A DNA stretch of 64,000 nt from Aquabacter sp965279295 (lineage in GTDB: Bacteria > Pseudomonadota > Alphaproteobacteria > Rhizobiales > Xanthobacteraceae): NCBI GenBank assembly GCA_965279295.1, contig CBDIHQ010000014.1; one strand, 5' to 3'. The translations under genes and the position numbers were made by a program. The notes beneath the pieces are model-generated. The model saw nothing but the letters and a program-made list of their open reading frames with translations, was not told the DNA's origin and ran no database searches. Positions 36,000 through 44,510 of the stretch are shown here, piece by piece (position 1 is the first letter of the stretch; the number at the start of each line of letters is the position of its first letter).

Positions 36000-37242
36000 A
36001 GAGATTGGCGTCCTCAGCCGTCCAGCGTTTGGGGCGATAGAAGGTGTGCACGCCGATGCGGTCGAGCTTGCGCATCTCGCGCACCCAGCTCGGTCGCACC
36101 CAATAGGCGTGGTAGTGGGTCGCCCGGCCCACACCCTCCAGCCAGAGCTTTCCGTCCAGCATGTCGGCGGCGATCTGCTTTGCCTGCACCCACATGTCCG
36201 GCTCGCGGATCACGTCCTTCACATAGTCGCAGGCGAAGGTGAACTGGCAGGCGTTGCGGCGCTCTGAGTTCTGGTAGACCGTCTTGCAGACATCGTTGGG
36301 GTAATAGCCGGAGAACACCCGGTTGATGACCACCTGGGCCACCGCGATCTGGCCGCGCTTGGTCTCGCCCCGGCTCTCGAAATAGATCGCTTCCGCCAGG
36401 CACTTTTCCGCCCGTGCGCGCGGCGGACCGTCAAGGCCGAGGCGCGCGGCGGGGGAGGGGCCGATGGGCTCCAGCAACGCGTCGCGCTCGCGCAGCGGCG
36501 CCGAGGCGGGCAGCGGCACGAGGGTCAGGCGGGCGGGCAGCGCGGCGTACTCGAACGCCAGCGCCGGAAACCGCCGCTCGTCCGCGCCGAACACCACGCG
36601 CGGGTCGTGATAGAGCGGGGCGATGTCGATATCGAGCGTCAACAGGCCGGCGCCGTCCATGTCCTGCCGTGAGAGGCGGCGCAGGTCTTCTTCGGTGGGC
36701 TCGGACGCGTCCGGCTCCGGCAGCAGTCCGGGGCCAAGGGCCGCGCTCTCCATCCCGTCGAAGTCCGGGCCGAACAGGGTCGGCTCCATTTCCGCCGTTT
36801 CCCCCGCGAGATTGTCCATGTTGGGCAGGCTCATGACGATGTCGAGCGCAAGCTCGGCATAGGCGAAATCGCTGGCGGGCGGGGGGCCGAAAATCAGCGG
36901 CTCGTCGGCCGCGCCGACTTGCGCTCCCACTTCCGCCGCCACGGCGGAGGCCATCTGCGGATTGCTGTTCAGCACCAAGGGCGGGGGGAAGGCATAGGCG
37001 TCGTCCGCATTTACCTCGCTGGTGGCATCGAAGATGGCATGCGGCCAATCCAGGGTGGCGACCCGCAGTGCGCGTGCCGGTGCGCCGAGCAAGGGAGGCT
37101 GTGCGCGCTCCACCGCCGCCCGCGACAGGAAGGCGTCCGAGGGCAGCGACTGCCCGAGCGCGGCGCCCGGCATCATCCAGAGCGCGGGAAAGGATATGGC
37201 AAGCAGGCATGCCGACCACCGGCCGGCCGAATGAACAGCCAT
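35998..37242 (-). CDS. Exported cell-wall hydrolase, SleB family
   Basis: A 414-aa secreted protein. Residues 1-30 are a signal peptide (LLAISFPALWMMPGAALGQ). A long variable acidic region covers about 31-270. The C-terminal hydrolase_2 (SleB/CwlJ) domain begins at CLAEAIYFESRGE, with its catalytic Glu, and includes VAQVVINRVFSGYYP and CQFTFACD. In non-sporulating alphaproteobacteria such enzymes remodel peptidoglycan. The ribosome site GAGGGCG supports the ATG at 37242. The meaB gene lies upstream on the same strand. Confidence 0.9.
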   Translation of the reverse strand: MAVHSAGRWSACLLAISFPALWMMPGAALGQSLPSDAFLSRAAVERAQPPLLGAPARALRVATLDWPHAIFDATSEVNADDAYAFPPPLVLNSNPQMASAVAAEVGAQVGAADEPLIFGPPPASDFAYAELALDIVMSLPNMDNLAGETAEMEPTLFGPDFDGMESAALGPGLLPEPDASEPTEEDLRRLSRQDMDGAGLLTLDIDIAPLYHDPRVVFGADERRFPALAFEYAALPARLTLVPLPASAPLRERDALLEPIGPSPAARLGLDGPPRARAEKCLAEAIYFESRGETKRGQIAVAQVVINRVFSGYYPNDVCKTVYQNSERRNACQFTFACDYVKDVIREPDMWVQAKQIAADMLDGKLWLEGVGRATHYHAYWVRPSWVREMRKLDRIGVHTFYRPKRWTAEDANL

Positions 37243-37316
37243 GACATCGCCCTCGACACGGCGCGCAACGGGGCGCGCCCTGCCAAAGGTTTTCGCTCAT
37301 TAAGCTTACGAGGGCG

Positions 37317-38255
37317 TTAAACCTGCGGCACGAGCCGTGCCGCGAGGGCCGCCTCGCGGGTAAAGGGGCCTGCCTCCGGCAGGCTGACGCCGCGTGCGCG
37401 CTTCAGTCCCTCAGTCCCGAAGCGGATGCGGATGGCCTCCTCGACCCAGCGCGCCTCCTGCTCGGCGCGTCTCGCATCGCGGCGGCCGGCGTCCGCGAGA
37501 TGCGCGCAATGGCTGGTGAGAGCGGCGGAAAATTCATCGAGGCCCTCGCCGTTCGCGGCCGAAAGGCGGATCACCGGCACACGCCACGCGCCCACCCCGC
37601 CGGCCAGCGAGAGGGCGCCGCTGACATCGGCGGCGGCGCGGCGCGCGATATCTGCCATGTCTGATTTCGTCACCACGATGATGTCGGGGAGTTCCATCAC
37701 ACCGGCCTTCATGAACTGAAGGCTGTCGCCGGACGCTGGCTGGATGCACAGCACCACCGTATCGGCCACAAGGTCGATGTCCGCCTCGGACTGGCCGACC
37801 CCCACGGTCTCCACGATCACCCGGTCGAAGACCGCGCGCAGCAGGACGACGGCGGCAACCGCATCGTCGGACAGGCCGCCCAGCCGATCGCGCGCCGCCA
37901 TGGAGCGCACGAACACGCCTCGGTCTTCCGGGTCGGTCTGGATGCGCGCGCGATCCCCCAGCAGCGCGCCGCCGGTGCGGCGTGAGGAGGGATCGACCGC
38001 CAGCACGGCGATGGTCTCGCCGTCGGCGCGGGCGCGGCGCACAAGCGCATTGGTGAGGGTGGATTTGCCGACGCCCGGAGGCCCGGTGAGCCCGAGCACA
38101 TGGGCCTTTCCGGCCCGTGTCGCAGCGTCGAGAAGGGCGACCATCTCGGTGGTGCCCCGCCGCGACTCGGTGGCTGCGAGCGCCTGCGCGATCACCCGCT
38201 TGCCGCCGGTGCGAAGGTCGTCGAGGCTGGGAATGCTCAGGCGCATGCTGGACAT
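37317..38255 (-). CDS. meaB: Methylmalonyl-CoA mutase-associated GTPase
   Basis: A 312-aa G3E-family GTPase (MeaB/ArgK) that guards and reactivates adenosylcobalamin-dependent methylmalonyl-CoA mutase. The P-loop is GLTGPPGVGKST (about residue 54); DPSSRRTGGALLGDR, ETVGVGQSE and VVTKSD are the remaining G motifs. No mutase gene is in the window. The start is MSSMRLSIP at 38255, or an ATG three codons later. Upstream on the same strand is a terminator-like hairpin at 38352-38384. Confidence 0.93.
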   Translation of the reverse strand: MSSMRLSIPSLDDLRTGGKRVIAQALAATESRRGTTEMVALLDAATRAGKAHVLGLTGPPGVGKSTLTNALVRRARADGETIAVLAVDPSSRRTGGALLGDRARIQTDPEDRGVFVRSMAARDRLGGLSDDAVAAVVLLRAVFDRVIVETVGVGQSEADIDLVADTVVLCIQPASGDSLQFMKAGVMELPDIIVVTKSDMADIARRAAADVSGALSLAGGVGAWRVPVIRLSAANGEGLDEFSAALTSHCAHLADAGRRDARRAEQEARWVEEAIRIRFGTEGLKRARGVSLPEAGPFTREAALAARLVPQV

Positions 38256-38351
38256 ACGGCAAAGATTAAAGGGCTTCGGCGGGGGAGGGAAACGGCGGAA
38301 GGTCACAGCCCGCAGGAAGGACGAAAGAATTGGCGGCTCGTGGCACCGCCA

Positions 38352-38384
38352 GAATAGAAAAAGGCGTCGACTTGCGCCGACGCC
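38352..38384 (-). terminator. Orphan minus-strand intrinsic terminator upstream of meaB
   Basis: On the minus strand GGCGTCGGC, loop GCAA (a stable GNRA tetraloop), GTCGACGCC form a 9-bp stem with one G-U pair, followed by TTTTTCTATT. No recognised minus-strand gene precedes it. It implies a short transcript or an attenuated leader ending about 100 bp before meaB. Confidence 0.75.
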
Positions 38385-38945
38385 TTTCCACTGACCGGAA
38401 CCGTGCGGGGGAACGAAACCGATCAATAGTCCTTCAGAAGCCACACAATATGCGAAACAGCACCACCATTCGGTGGTCCAAAAGCATGCTTGCAAGGCCC
38501 TCAATGCCGACAACCAACGGTCGAGCACTGCTCTATTTGGTGTTTTCCCAATACCAACCGGAACATGAACAACAGATGAGCGCGCTGCTTAGTTCGAGTT
38601 CATGGGAGGTATTCGGGTCTCATCGTATACGATCTAACAATCGTTTGTATTCCATCGACGGCGCGCCGCTTTCTCTAAAGATCTGATTTCAAAGTGTAAT
38701 TTTGCGATCCTGCGGCGTGAGCTCGCGGCCTCCTTCTTGGTCAGGTCCAAGCGTAGCCGGTGCGTGCGCGGTCGCGTGATATAACAAAATTGTTACCGCG
38801 AACTTCGCTCCGTGCCGCCGATCCTGTGGGTGCGCCAATGCATCCGCGACACCGCACTTGCGCCCGCGCGCGCCCCGGTGAGGATAGGCACAAAGCGGCG
38901 TCGCGCCCGAGATCTTCCAAGAACGACGTTCCAAGGACCAATAAG
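38385..38945. other. Gene-poor, less GC-rich intergenic region
   Basis: The 38,385-38,760 part has visibly lower GC than its surroundings. It holds several small inverted repeats: ACCACC/GGTGGT near 38,463, TTGGT/ACCAA at 38,537-38,557, and the 12-bp palindrome ATCGTATACGAT at 38,622. A plus-strand frame ending at 38,686 has a partly protein-like C-terminal end (ALLYLVFSQYQPEHEQQ) but no ribosome site, so I do not call it. No tRNA is visible. Confidence 0.5.
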
Positions 38946-39287
38946 ATGAGCGAACCCAATCCCTTCGGCGGCCGAATCACCCATCTCACCCCCCAGGAGG
39001 TGAAGGCCGGCCTGGACGATGGCAGCATTCTGCTGGTGGATGTCCGGGAGACCGACGAGACCAACGCGGAAAGCATCCCTGGCGCGCTGCCGTTTCCGCT
39101 GACAACATTCGATGCCGCGGTCCTGCCTGATCCCGAGGGCCGGCGGCTGGTGTTTTCCTGCCGCTCGGGTCAGCGTTCACAGCGGGCCGCCGCCATGGCG
39201 CAGGCGGCCGGGCTTGATTTCGAGGAGCATATGCAGGGCGGCATTCTCGGCTGGAAGCAGGCGGGGCTCGCCACCAGCAAAGGCTGA
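38946..39287 (+). CDS. Rhodanese-domain protein
   Basis: A 113-aa single rhodanese domain, which typically transfers sulfane sulfur through a cysteine persulfide. The active-site loop is FSCRSGQRSQ with Cys at about residue 73, and ILLVDVRETDE is the conserved CH2A strand. The ATG at 38946 is preceded by AAGGA. It is convergent with the signalling module at 39,308 and has no pathway partner nearby. Confidence 0.87.
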   Translation: MSEPNPFGGRITHLTPQEVKAGLDDGSILLVDVRETDETNAESIPGALPFPLTTFDAAVLPDPEGRRLVFSCRSGQRSQRAAAMAQAAGLDFEEHMQGGILGWKQAGLATSKG

Positions 39288-39307
39288 ACGCCGAGCGGCG
39301 CGGTCGC

Positions 39308-40456
39308 TCAGTAGCCGGACGCGCCCGCGTCAGCGGGGAACGACAGGCTGACCCGGGTTCCCGGGTGGCGCGGCGCGAAGGTGAGGTCCGCGCCTAGCTT
39401 GGCGGCCATGGCGCGCACGATCCGGTTGCCGAGGCCACCGGTGTTGGCGTCGAGGTCTTCCGGCAGGCCGATGCCGTCGTCTTCAACCGAGAGATGGATG
39501 GCGTCATCGCCGTTCAGCAGGGCAATCCGCACCGGGCCGCCCCCCTGCGGATAAGCGTATTTCGAGGCGTTGATTACCAGTTCCGTGACGATGACGCCCA
39601 CCGCCACCGCACGGTCCGGGTCGATGTTGATAGGGTCTGCCGTCACCGAGAGCGCGATCCCATCTTCGCCGTGCCGGGCGGAAATCTGCAGATCGTCCAC
39701 CAGGGCGGTGAGATACTGGTCCACCGCGACGCTGGTGATCTGCTCGGAGGTATAAAGGCGCCGGTGCACCTGCGCGACCGCCGAGACGCGGCCCCGCGCG
39801 GCATCGAGGGCTTCCCGCACGTCCGGGTTGGCGGCGGCGGCGGCCTGCACATGCAGCATCGAGACGATGATCTGGAGCGAATTGCCCACCCGGTGGTTCA
39901 TCTCGCGCAACATCAGCGCGCGTTCCGCCGCCAGCGCCTCGAACCGGTCGCGGGCGGCGCGGATTTCCTGCTCCGCCGCTTCATGCGCTTTGCGCATGCG
40001 CACGGTGAGGATCGCGGAATCCAGCGCGGATCGCAGCAGTTCGATGAAATCGTTCTCGATTTCCTTCACCACATAATCCACCGCTCCGGCCTTGAGGGCG
40101 GCAACGGCGATGCGGCTTTCCTGCGTGCCGGTGACATAGACCACGGGTGGGGGATCGGGCAGGGCGCGGATCGCGGCCAGGGTCTCGAGGCCGTCCTGTC
40201 CCGGCATGAAATGGTCCAGCGCCACCACATGGATATCGCCGGCGGCGAGACGGGCGAGGCCCTGCGACCCGGAGGTGGCGAGTTCGACCTCGTAACCCAG
40301 GCGCAGAAGCTTGCGGCCGACCAGGCGCCCCAGGCCGGGATCGTCGTCGATATAGAGCACGCGGACCGTGGGGGCGACGGCGCTGTCCTGCGAGGAAAGC
40401 GCCGTCGCATTCTCTCCCAGCGACTCGTCAACTTGCCCCGAAACCAATGGCATCAT
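39308..40456 (-). CDS. Receiver-histidine kinase hybrid (HisKA_2/HWE-like)
   Basis: A soluble 382-aa protein. An N-terminal receiver domain (about 30-145) has its phospho-acceptor Asp81 in VALDHFMPG. A HisKA_2-type dimerisation helix follows with His188 in REMNHRVGN, then a HATPase (ELVINASKYAYP, GIGLP). No membrane segment is seen. It overlaps the upstream response regulator by 4 bp (ATGA), so the two are co-translated. The likely chain is: membrane kinase, CheY-like regulator, then this hybrid. Confidence 0.9.
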   Translation of the reverse strand: MMPLVSGQVDESLGENATALSSQDSAVAPTVRVLYIDDDPGLGRLVGRKLLRLGYEVELATSGSQGLARLAAGDIHVVALDHFMPGQDGLETLAAIRALPDPPPVVYVTGTQESRIAVAALKAGAVDYVVKEIENDFIELLRSALDSAILTVRMRKAHEAAEQEIRAARDRFEALAAERALMLREMNHRVGNSLQIIVSMLHVQAAAAANPDVREALDAARGRVSAVAQVHRRLYTSEQITSVAVDQYLTALVDDLQISARHGEDGIALSVTADPINIDPDRAVAVGVIVTELVINASKYAYPQGGGPVRIALLNGDDAIHLSVEDDGIGLPEDLDANTGGLGNRIVRAMAAKLGADLTFAPRHPGTRVSLSFPADAGASGY

Positions 40457-40890
40457 TTCGCCTCGGGCACCTGGATGACCGAGAAGAACAGGCCCAACTG
40501 GCGGATCGCATTGGCGAAATTCTCGTAATTGACCGGCTTCGTCACATACACATTCGCGCCGAGATCATAGCAGCGCTGGATTTCCACCTTGTCGTCGGTG
40601 GTGGTGAGCACGACGACCGGGGAGCGCTTCAGGTGCTCGTTTTCCTTGATGCGCTTGAGGATATCCACGCCGGTCATGTCTGGCAGGTTGAGATCCAGCA
40701 GCACCAGCATCGCGCGCCCGGCGCTCACCGAGCCGGAGCCGTCCGGGCCGAACAGATAGGCGAGCGCGCTGGTGCCGTCCGAAAACGGCTTGATCTCGTT
40801 GAGAACGCCCGCCCGGCGGATGTTCTTCTCGATCAGGCGCGCATGCCCGTCATCGTCCTCGATCATGATGATTGTGACATGATCAACCAT
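40453..40890 (-). CDS. CheY-like response regulator (Rcp1 type)
   Basis: A 145-aa stand-alone receiver. Asp66 in VLLDLNLPD is the phosphorylation site, the EDDDGHARLIEK acidic pocket is near the N-terminus, and the conserved Lys is in YVTKPVN. There is no output domain, so it passes phosphate or acts by binding another protein. It is 5 bp from the membrane kinase and overlaps the hybrid kinase. Confidence 0.93.
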   Translation of the reverse strand: MVDHVTIIMIEDDDGHARLIEKNIRRAGVLNEIKPFSDGTSALAYLFGPDGSGSVSAGRAMLVLLDLNLPDMTGVDILKRIKENEHLKRSPVVVLTTTDDKVEIQRCYDLGANVYVTKPVNYENFANAIRQLGLFFSVIQVPEAK

Positions 40891-40895
40891 AGGTC

Positions 40896-42392
40896 TCAGT
40901 CCTCTTGACGCTGCATGGCGATGGTTCGCGGCAACGTAACCTTGAAAGTGGTCCCACGACCCAGTTCGGAATCCAGCAATACCGACCCGCCCATCCGCCG
41001 CACCAGGGTGCGCACATGGGCCAGTCCGATGCCTTCTCCCGGCCGGTCCTGCGGGCCGGAACGGCGGAACAGTTCAAACACCCGGCCACGGTCTTTGGGA
41101 TCTATACCGCGTCCGTTGTCGGAAACCAAAAACGTGATGTAGCCGGAGGTTTCGATCGCGTTGACCGAGATCCGGCCGGGCACGTCGGTGCGCAGATATT
41201 TCACCGCATTGTCGATGAGGTTGGTGAAAATCTGCTCCAGCGAAAGCCGGTCGGTGACGATGGCGGGCAGGGGGGCGATTTCGATCGTGGCGTCGCGCTC
41301 CATCAATTGATGGGCGACGGTGGCGGCGATGTTCTTCACCAGATCGGTCACGTCCACGGAGACCGGACGGAATTCCTTTCCCCCTTGCCGGGAGAGATCG
41401 AGGATCGCCTTGATGAGGCGGTCCATCTTGATGATCGACGCCTTGATGAAGCCGAAGGCCTCCTCGAAATCCTTCCCCAGCGCTTCGTCCTGCGCGGTGT
41501 TGGTGTCGCCGGCCTTGTCCCGCAGCGTCTGGAGGCGGAAGAACAGATCGGTGCGCAACTCTTCAAGCTCACTGGTGAAGCCCATGATGTTCACCAGTGG
41601 GGATCGCAGGTCGTGGCTGACGATATAGGCGAAGCTCTGGATTTCCTGGTTTGCCTCCTGAAGGTCTGCCGTGCGCTCCGCGACCCGCTTTTCCAGCCCT
41701 TCGTTGATGCTTGCGACCTGACGGTGCGCGGCCCGCAGTTCCTTGGTGGTGCGCTGCGACAGATGAACCGAAATGGAGGCGACGCTGATGATGGCGATGA
41801 CGCCCACAATGTTCACCAGCAGCAGCCATTGTGCTGATTCGCTGGCCGAAACGGTGCGCGCCTCAAGCAACCGGCCTTCCTCGGCCTTCATCTTGTCGAG
41901 GGTCGCTGTGATGTCGCGCATCAGGATCTCGCCGCGATTGGTCTTGACGATCTCCAGGGCCTCGTCCCAGCGCGCCTGCCGGCCAAGGTCGACGGTCTGG
42001 TTCAATTCGTCCATCTTAGTGCTAATCTTAGGAATGGCGTCGGCAAGCGCGGCCACCTGGCGCGGATTGTCCGCCGTCAGCTTGGTGAGGGCGGCGATTT
42101 CCGGGTTGAGGTCTCGCTTGGAGTCCTCAAAAAGCTGGAGATACGAGGGGTTGCGAGCCAACAGGAAGCCGCGCTGGCTGCTTTCCGACCGCCGGATGAA
42201 AATCTGGATTTCCGCGAGCGAATTCTGCACCTCCAGCGTATGGGCAACCTCGGTGGCATCGCTGCGCGCCTGATTCACCAGCCAGATGGACGCAGCGCTG
42301 ATGGCAATCAGTATGGCGAAGCCGACACCCAGAAGTGCGGGCTGGCTCAGACGCGCGAGGAACGACGTCTGTTTCGAGTCACGTAACACCAT
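40896..42392 (-). CDS. CHASE3-domain membrane histidine kinase
   Basis: A 498-aa kinase. Transmembrane segments at about 18-39 and 188-210 flank a periplasmic CHASE3 sensor domain. A coiled coil then leads to HisKA with His260 in IVSHDLRSPL, and a HATPase with NLIDNAVKY, DNGRGI and GEGIGLAHV. The start is MVLRDSKQT at 42392. It heads a three-gene minus-strand operon with a CheY-like regulator and a receiver-kinase hybrid. The input signal is unknown. Confidence 0.92.
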   Translation of the reverse strand: MVLRDSKQTSFLARLSQPALLGVGFAILIAISAASIWLVNQARSDATEVAHTLEVQNSLAEIQIFIRRSESSQRGFLLARNPSYLQLFEDSKRDLNPEIAALTKLTADNPRQVAALADAIPKISTKMDELNQTVDLGRQARWDEALEIVKTNRGEILMRDITATLDKMKAEEGRLLEARTVSASESAQWLLLVNIVGVIAIISVASISVHLSQRTTKELRAAHRQVASINEGLEKRVAERTADLQEANQEIQSFAYIVSHDLRSPLVNIMGFTSELEELRTDLFFRLQTLRDKAGDTNTAQDEALGKDFEEAFGFIKASIIKMDRLIKAILDLSRQGGKEFRPVSVDVTDLVKNIAATVAHQLMERDATIEIAPLPAIVTDRLSLEQIFTNLIDNAVKYLRTDVPGRISVNAIETSGYITFLVSDNGRGIDPKDRGRVFELFRRSGPQDRPGEGIGLAHVRTLVRRMGGSVLLDSELGRGTTFKVTLPRTIAMQRQED

Positions 42393-42617
42393 GCGGGGAA
42401 TAAGCTCCGAGGGCCTGGAAACGCTTTTGGAGAAGAGCGAGATCGAACCGACCGACTCTCGGCTTGACGAGGGGTAAGAATAGCTTGAACCGCAGGCATC
42501 AAACAACATTCCGCTGAAATCAAGCCAATCGGTTAAAATAAAAGCATAGCTACAGCTTGTCCTTGAGTCTGGGACGCGCTTGGATATAGGCTTCGAAATT
42601 GGACGTGTTGGAGTATC

Positions 42618-44003
42618 ATGCATCTATCGGAACGCAGTCGGCGCATTGAGGACATGGATAAGAGCAATGGGGGCGACGAAGCCGCCGCTTACTTGAAGAC
42701 TTTCGGAATGCCGGAAATCGTCGAAGTGCTCTTGCCCGACACCAGCGGCGTGCTGCGCGGAAAATGGTTGCCCGGCCACACCATGAGCAAGGTGTGGAAA
42801 AGCGGCGTGCCGATTCCCCTGTCCATCTTCGGCCTCGACATCTGGGGCTGTGAGGTGATGGACACCGGAATTCACATCGAGACTGGCGACAAGGACGGCC
42901 TGTGCTGGCCGATCCCGGGAACCCTGAAGCCCGTGCCCTGGTCGCCGCGCCCCTCCGCCCAGGTCCTCATGACCATGCACAAGCCGGACGGCGCCCCGTG
43001 GATGCTCGACCCGCGCCAGCAACTGGCCCGCGTGGTGGATCGGCTGGCGGCACGCGGCTACACCGCCTGCGCCGCGTTCGAGCTGGAATTCTATTTGATG
43101 AAGCCGGGCGAGCCCGGCCTGCCGCCCCAGCCGGTGTTCTCCACCGAGGGCCAGGCGCGGCAAAACATGTATTCCATGTCTGACCTCGACGAATTCGCCC
43201 CCCTGCTGCACGACATGCGCACGGCGGCGGCGACCCAGGGGCTCCCGACGGATACGGTGATTTCGGAAGCGGCGCCCGGCCAGTTCGAGGTCAATCTCTA
43301 TCATAAGGACGACGCGCTGGGGGCGGCGGACGATGCCATTCTCCTGCGCCGCCTGATCGACGGCGTGGCGCGGCGGCACGGCCTGCGCGCAACCTTCATG
43401 GCCAAGCCCCTGCTGAATTTCGCCGGCAACGGCATGCATGTGCACGTCAGCCTGAAAGATCAGTCCGGCGCCAATGCGTTCGCGGCAGGCAACGGCGTGG
43501 GTGAGCGGTTGCTGCGCCATGCCGCCGGCGGCCTGCTCTCGACCATGGCGGATTCGACCCTGCTGTTTGTACCGAGCTTTAACGGCTATCGCCGCATCGT
43601 CCCCGGCAGCTACGCCCCGACCGGCATCACCTGGGGCTACGACAACCGCTCCGTCGCGGTGCGCGTACCCAACGGCCCGCCCGAAGCGACCCGCCTGGAA
43701 CACCGCATTGCCGGCGCCGAAGCGCATCCGCACCTCGTGCTCGCTGCTATTCTGGCGGGCATGTTGGAGGGCATCGAGGCCGGCATCGAGCCGCCCGAGC
43801 CGCTCACCGGCAATGCTTATGATCACGACGCGCCGAGCCTCTCACCGTCCATGGCGGACGCGGTGGCGCGCTTCAGCGCCTCGCCCTTCATCGAGCGGGC
43901 GTTCGGGGCGGAATATCGGCGCATCTATGGTGTGATGAAGCAGGAGGAGCTGGCCGCGTTTTCGCGCACCATCCTCCCGCTTGAATATGAGACGTACCTG
44001 TAA
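42618..44003 (+). CDS. Glutamine-synthetase-family enzyme (gamma-glutamylpolyamine synthetase-like)
   Basis: A 461-aa glutamine synthetase homologue of the PuuA/GlnT type, which ligates glutamate to an amine using ATP. Metal and substrate motifs include AAFELEFYLM, SEAAPGQFEVNL, GNGMHVHVSL and PGSYAPTGITWG. The N-terminal beta-grasp has DTSGVLRGKW, as in the polyamine enzymes. It lacks the adenylylation loop of GlnA. The GGAG at 42610 supports the ATG at 42618. No other puu genes lie nearby, so the amine substrate is open. Confidence 0.88.
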   Translation: MHLSERSRRIEDMDKSNGGDEAAAYLKTFGMPEIVEVLLPDTSGVLRGKWLPGHTMSKVWKSGVPIPLSIFGLDIWGCEVMDTGIHIETGDKDGLCWPIPGTLKPVPWSPRPSAQVLMTMHKPDGAPWMLDPRQQLARVVDRLAARGYTACAAFELEFYLMKPGEPGLPPQPVFSTEGQARQNMYSMSDLDEFAPLLHDMRTAAATQGLPTDTVISEAAPGQFEVNLYHKDDALGAADDAILLRRLIDGVARRHGLRATFMAKPLLNFAGNGMHVHVSLKDQSGANAFAAGNGVGERLLRHAAGGLLSTMADSTLLFVPSFNGYRRIVPGSYAPTGITWGYDNRSVAVRVPNGPPEATRLEHRIAGAEAHPHLVLAAILAGMLEGIEAGIEPPEPLTGNAYDHDAPSLSPSMADAVARFSASPFIERAFGAEYRRIYGVMKQEELAAFSRTILPLEYETYL

Positions 44004-44012
44004 GACCGGTTT

Positions 44013-44036
44013 GGGTGGCGTCAGCCGACGCCGCCC
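44013..44036. terminator. Hairpin after the glutamine-synthetase-family gene
   Basis: GGGTGGCGTC, loop AGCC, GACGCCGCCC form a 10-bp stem with one G-U pair, 9 bp after the stop. It overlaps the last codons of the convergent 72-aa gene. No U-tract is present. Confidence 0.4.
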
Positions 44037-44239
44037 GAAATCTTCACCGAACCGCCCTGGGTGTTCTCAAGATCGCGGCTCGAAATGCCGCCGGACATGC
44101 CGGTGGGCGTCCCGGTCGCGCCGGTCATGCCGCCGCTCGGCGTGCTGTGGATCGGCGGGATCAGCGGCTCGGCCGAGGCTGGTGTGGCCGGCCTCTTGGC
44201 CGCTTTCCGGGTGAGTTCTGGCGTATGCGAAGCGTTCAT
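44021..44239 (-). CDS. Small low-complexity protein, 72 aa
   Basis: The protein is rich in Gly, Ser, Thr and Pro (PSGGMTGATGTPTGMSGG) and is probably disordered. No family is recognised. The very strong AAGGAGGAG ribosome site 5 bp before the ATG is the main reason to believe it. It is divergent from the 34-aa membrane peptide gene. Confidence 0.55.
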   Translation of the reverse strand: MNASHTPELTRKAAKRPATPASAEPLIPPIHSTPSGGMTGATGTPTGMSGGISSRDLENTQGGSVKISGGVG

Positions 44240-44394
44240 TGCGCTCCTCCTTTGTTGCTTTCCCCCAATACAATGAACATGGGGGGCAAAAGGTTGCTTC
44301 GCCAGGGGATATCGCTGCGTCAGGCTGCGAATTGAGACAGATCAACGACGCGGCGCCTGCGCGGGCCAAAGCTATTGGCGACAGGAGAACCGCC

Positions 44395-44499
44395 ATGCCC
44401 GCTTCCACAATGATCATCTGCGCCGCGATCGTCGCGACCTTCCTCTCGTTCGCCGGCGTGCTCGCCTGGGGCGATTATTACACCTCCAAGCGCCACTGA
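44395..44499 (+). CDS. Single-span membrane peptide, 34 aa
   Basis: A tiny protein with one hydrophobic segment (MIICAAIVATFLSFAGVLAW) and a short basic tail (YYTSKRH). An AGGAGA ribosome site precedes the ATG. Such peptides are easily missed; the strong site and the clean membrane profile support it. It is convergent with the MFS exporter, 11 bp away. Function unknown. Confidence 0.5.
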   Translation: MPASTMIICAAIVATFLSFAGVLAWGDYYTSKRH

Positions 44500-44510
44500 G
44501 TTTCGCGAGA

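Noticed and set aside
38330..38686. Plus-strand 118-codon frame with a protein-like C-terminus
   Set aside because: No ribosome site, starts inside the orphan terminator region, and only the last third looks coding; kept as part of the intergenic note.
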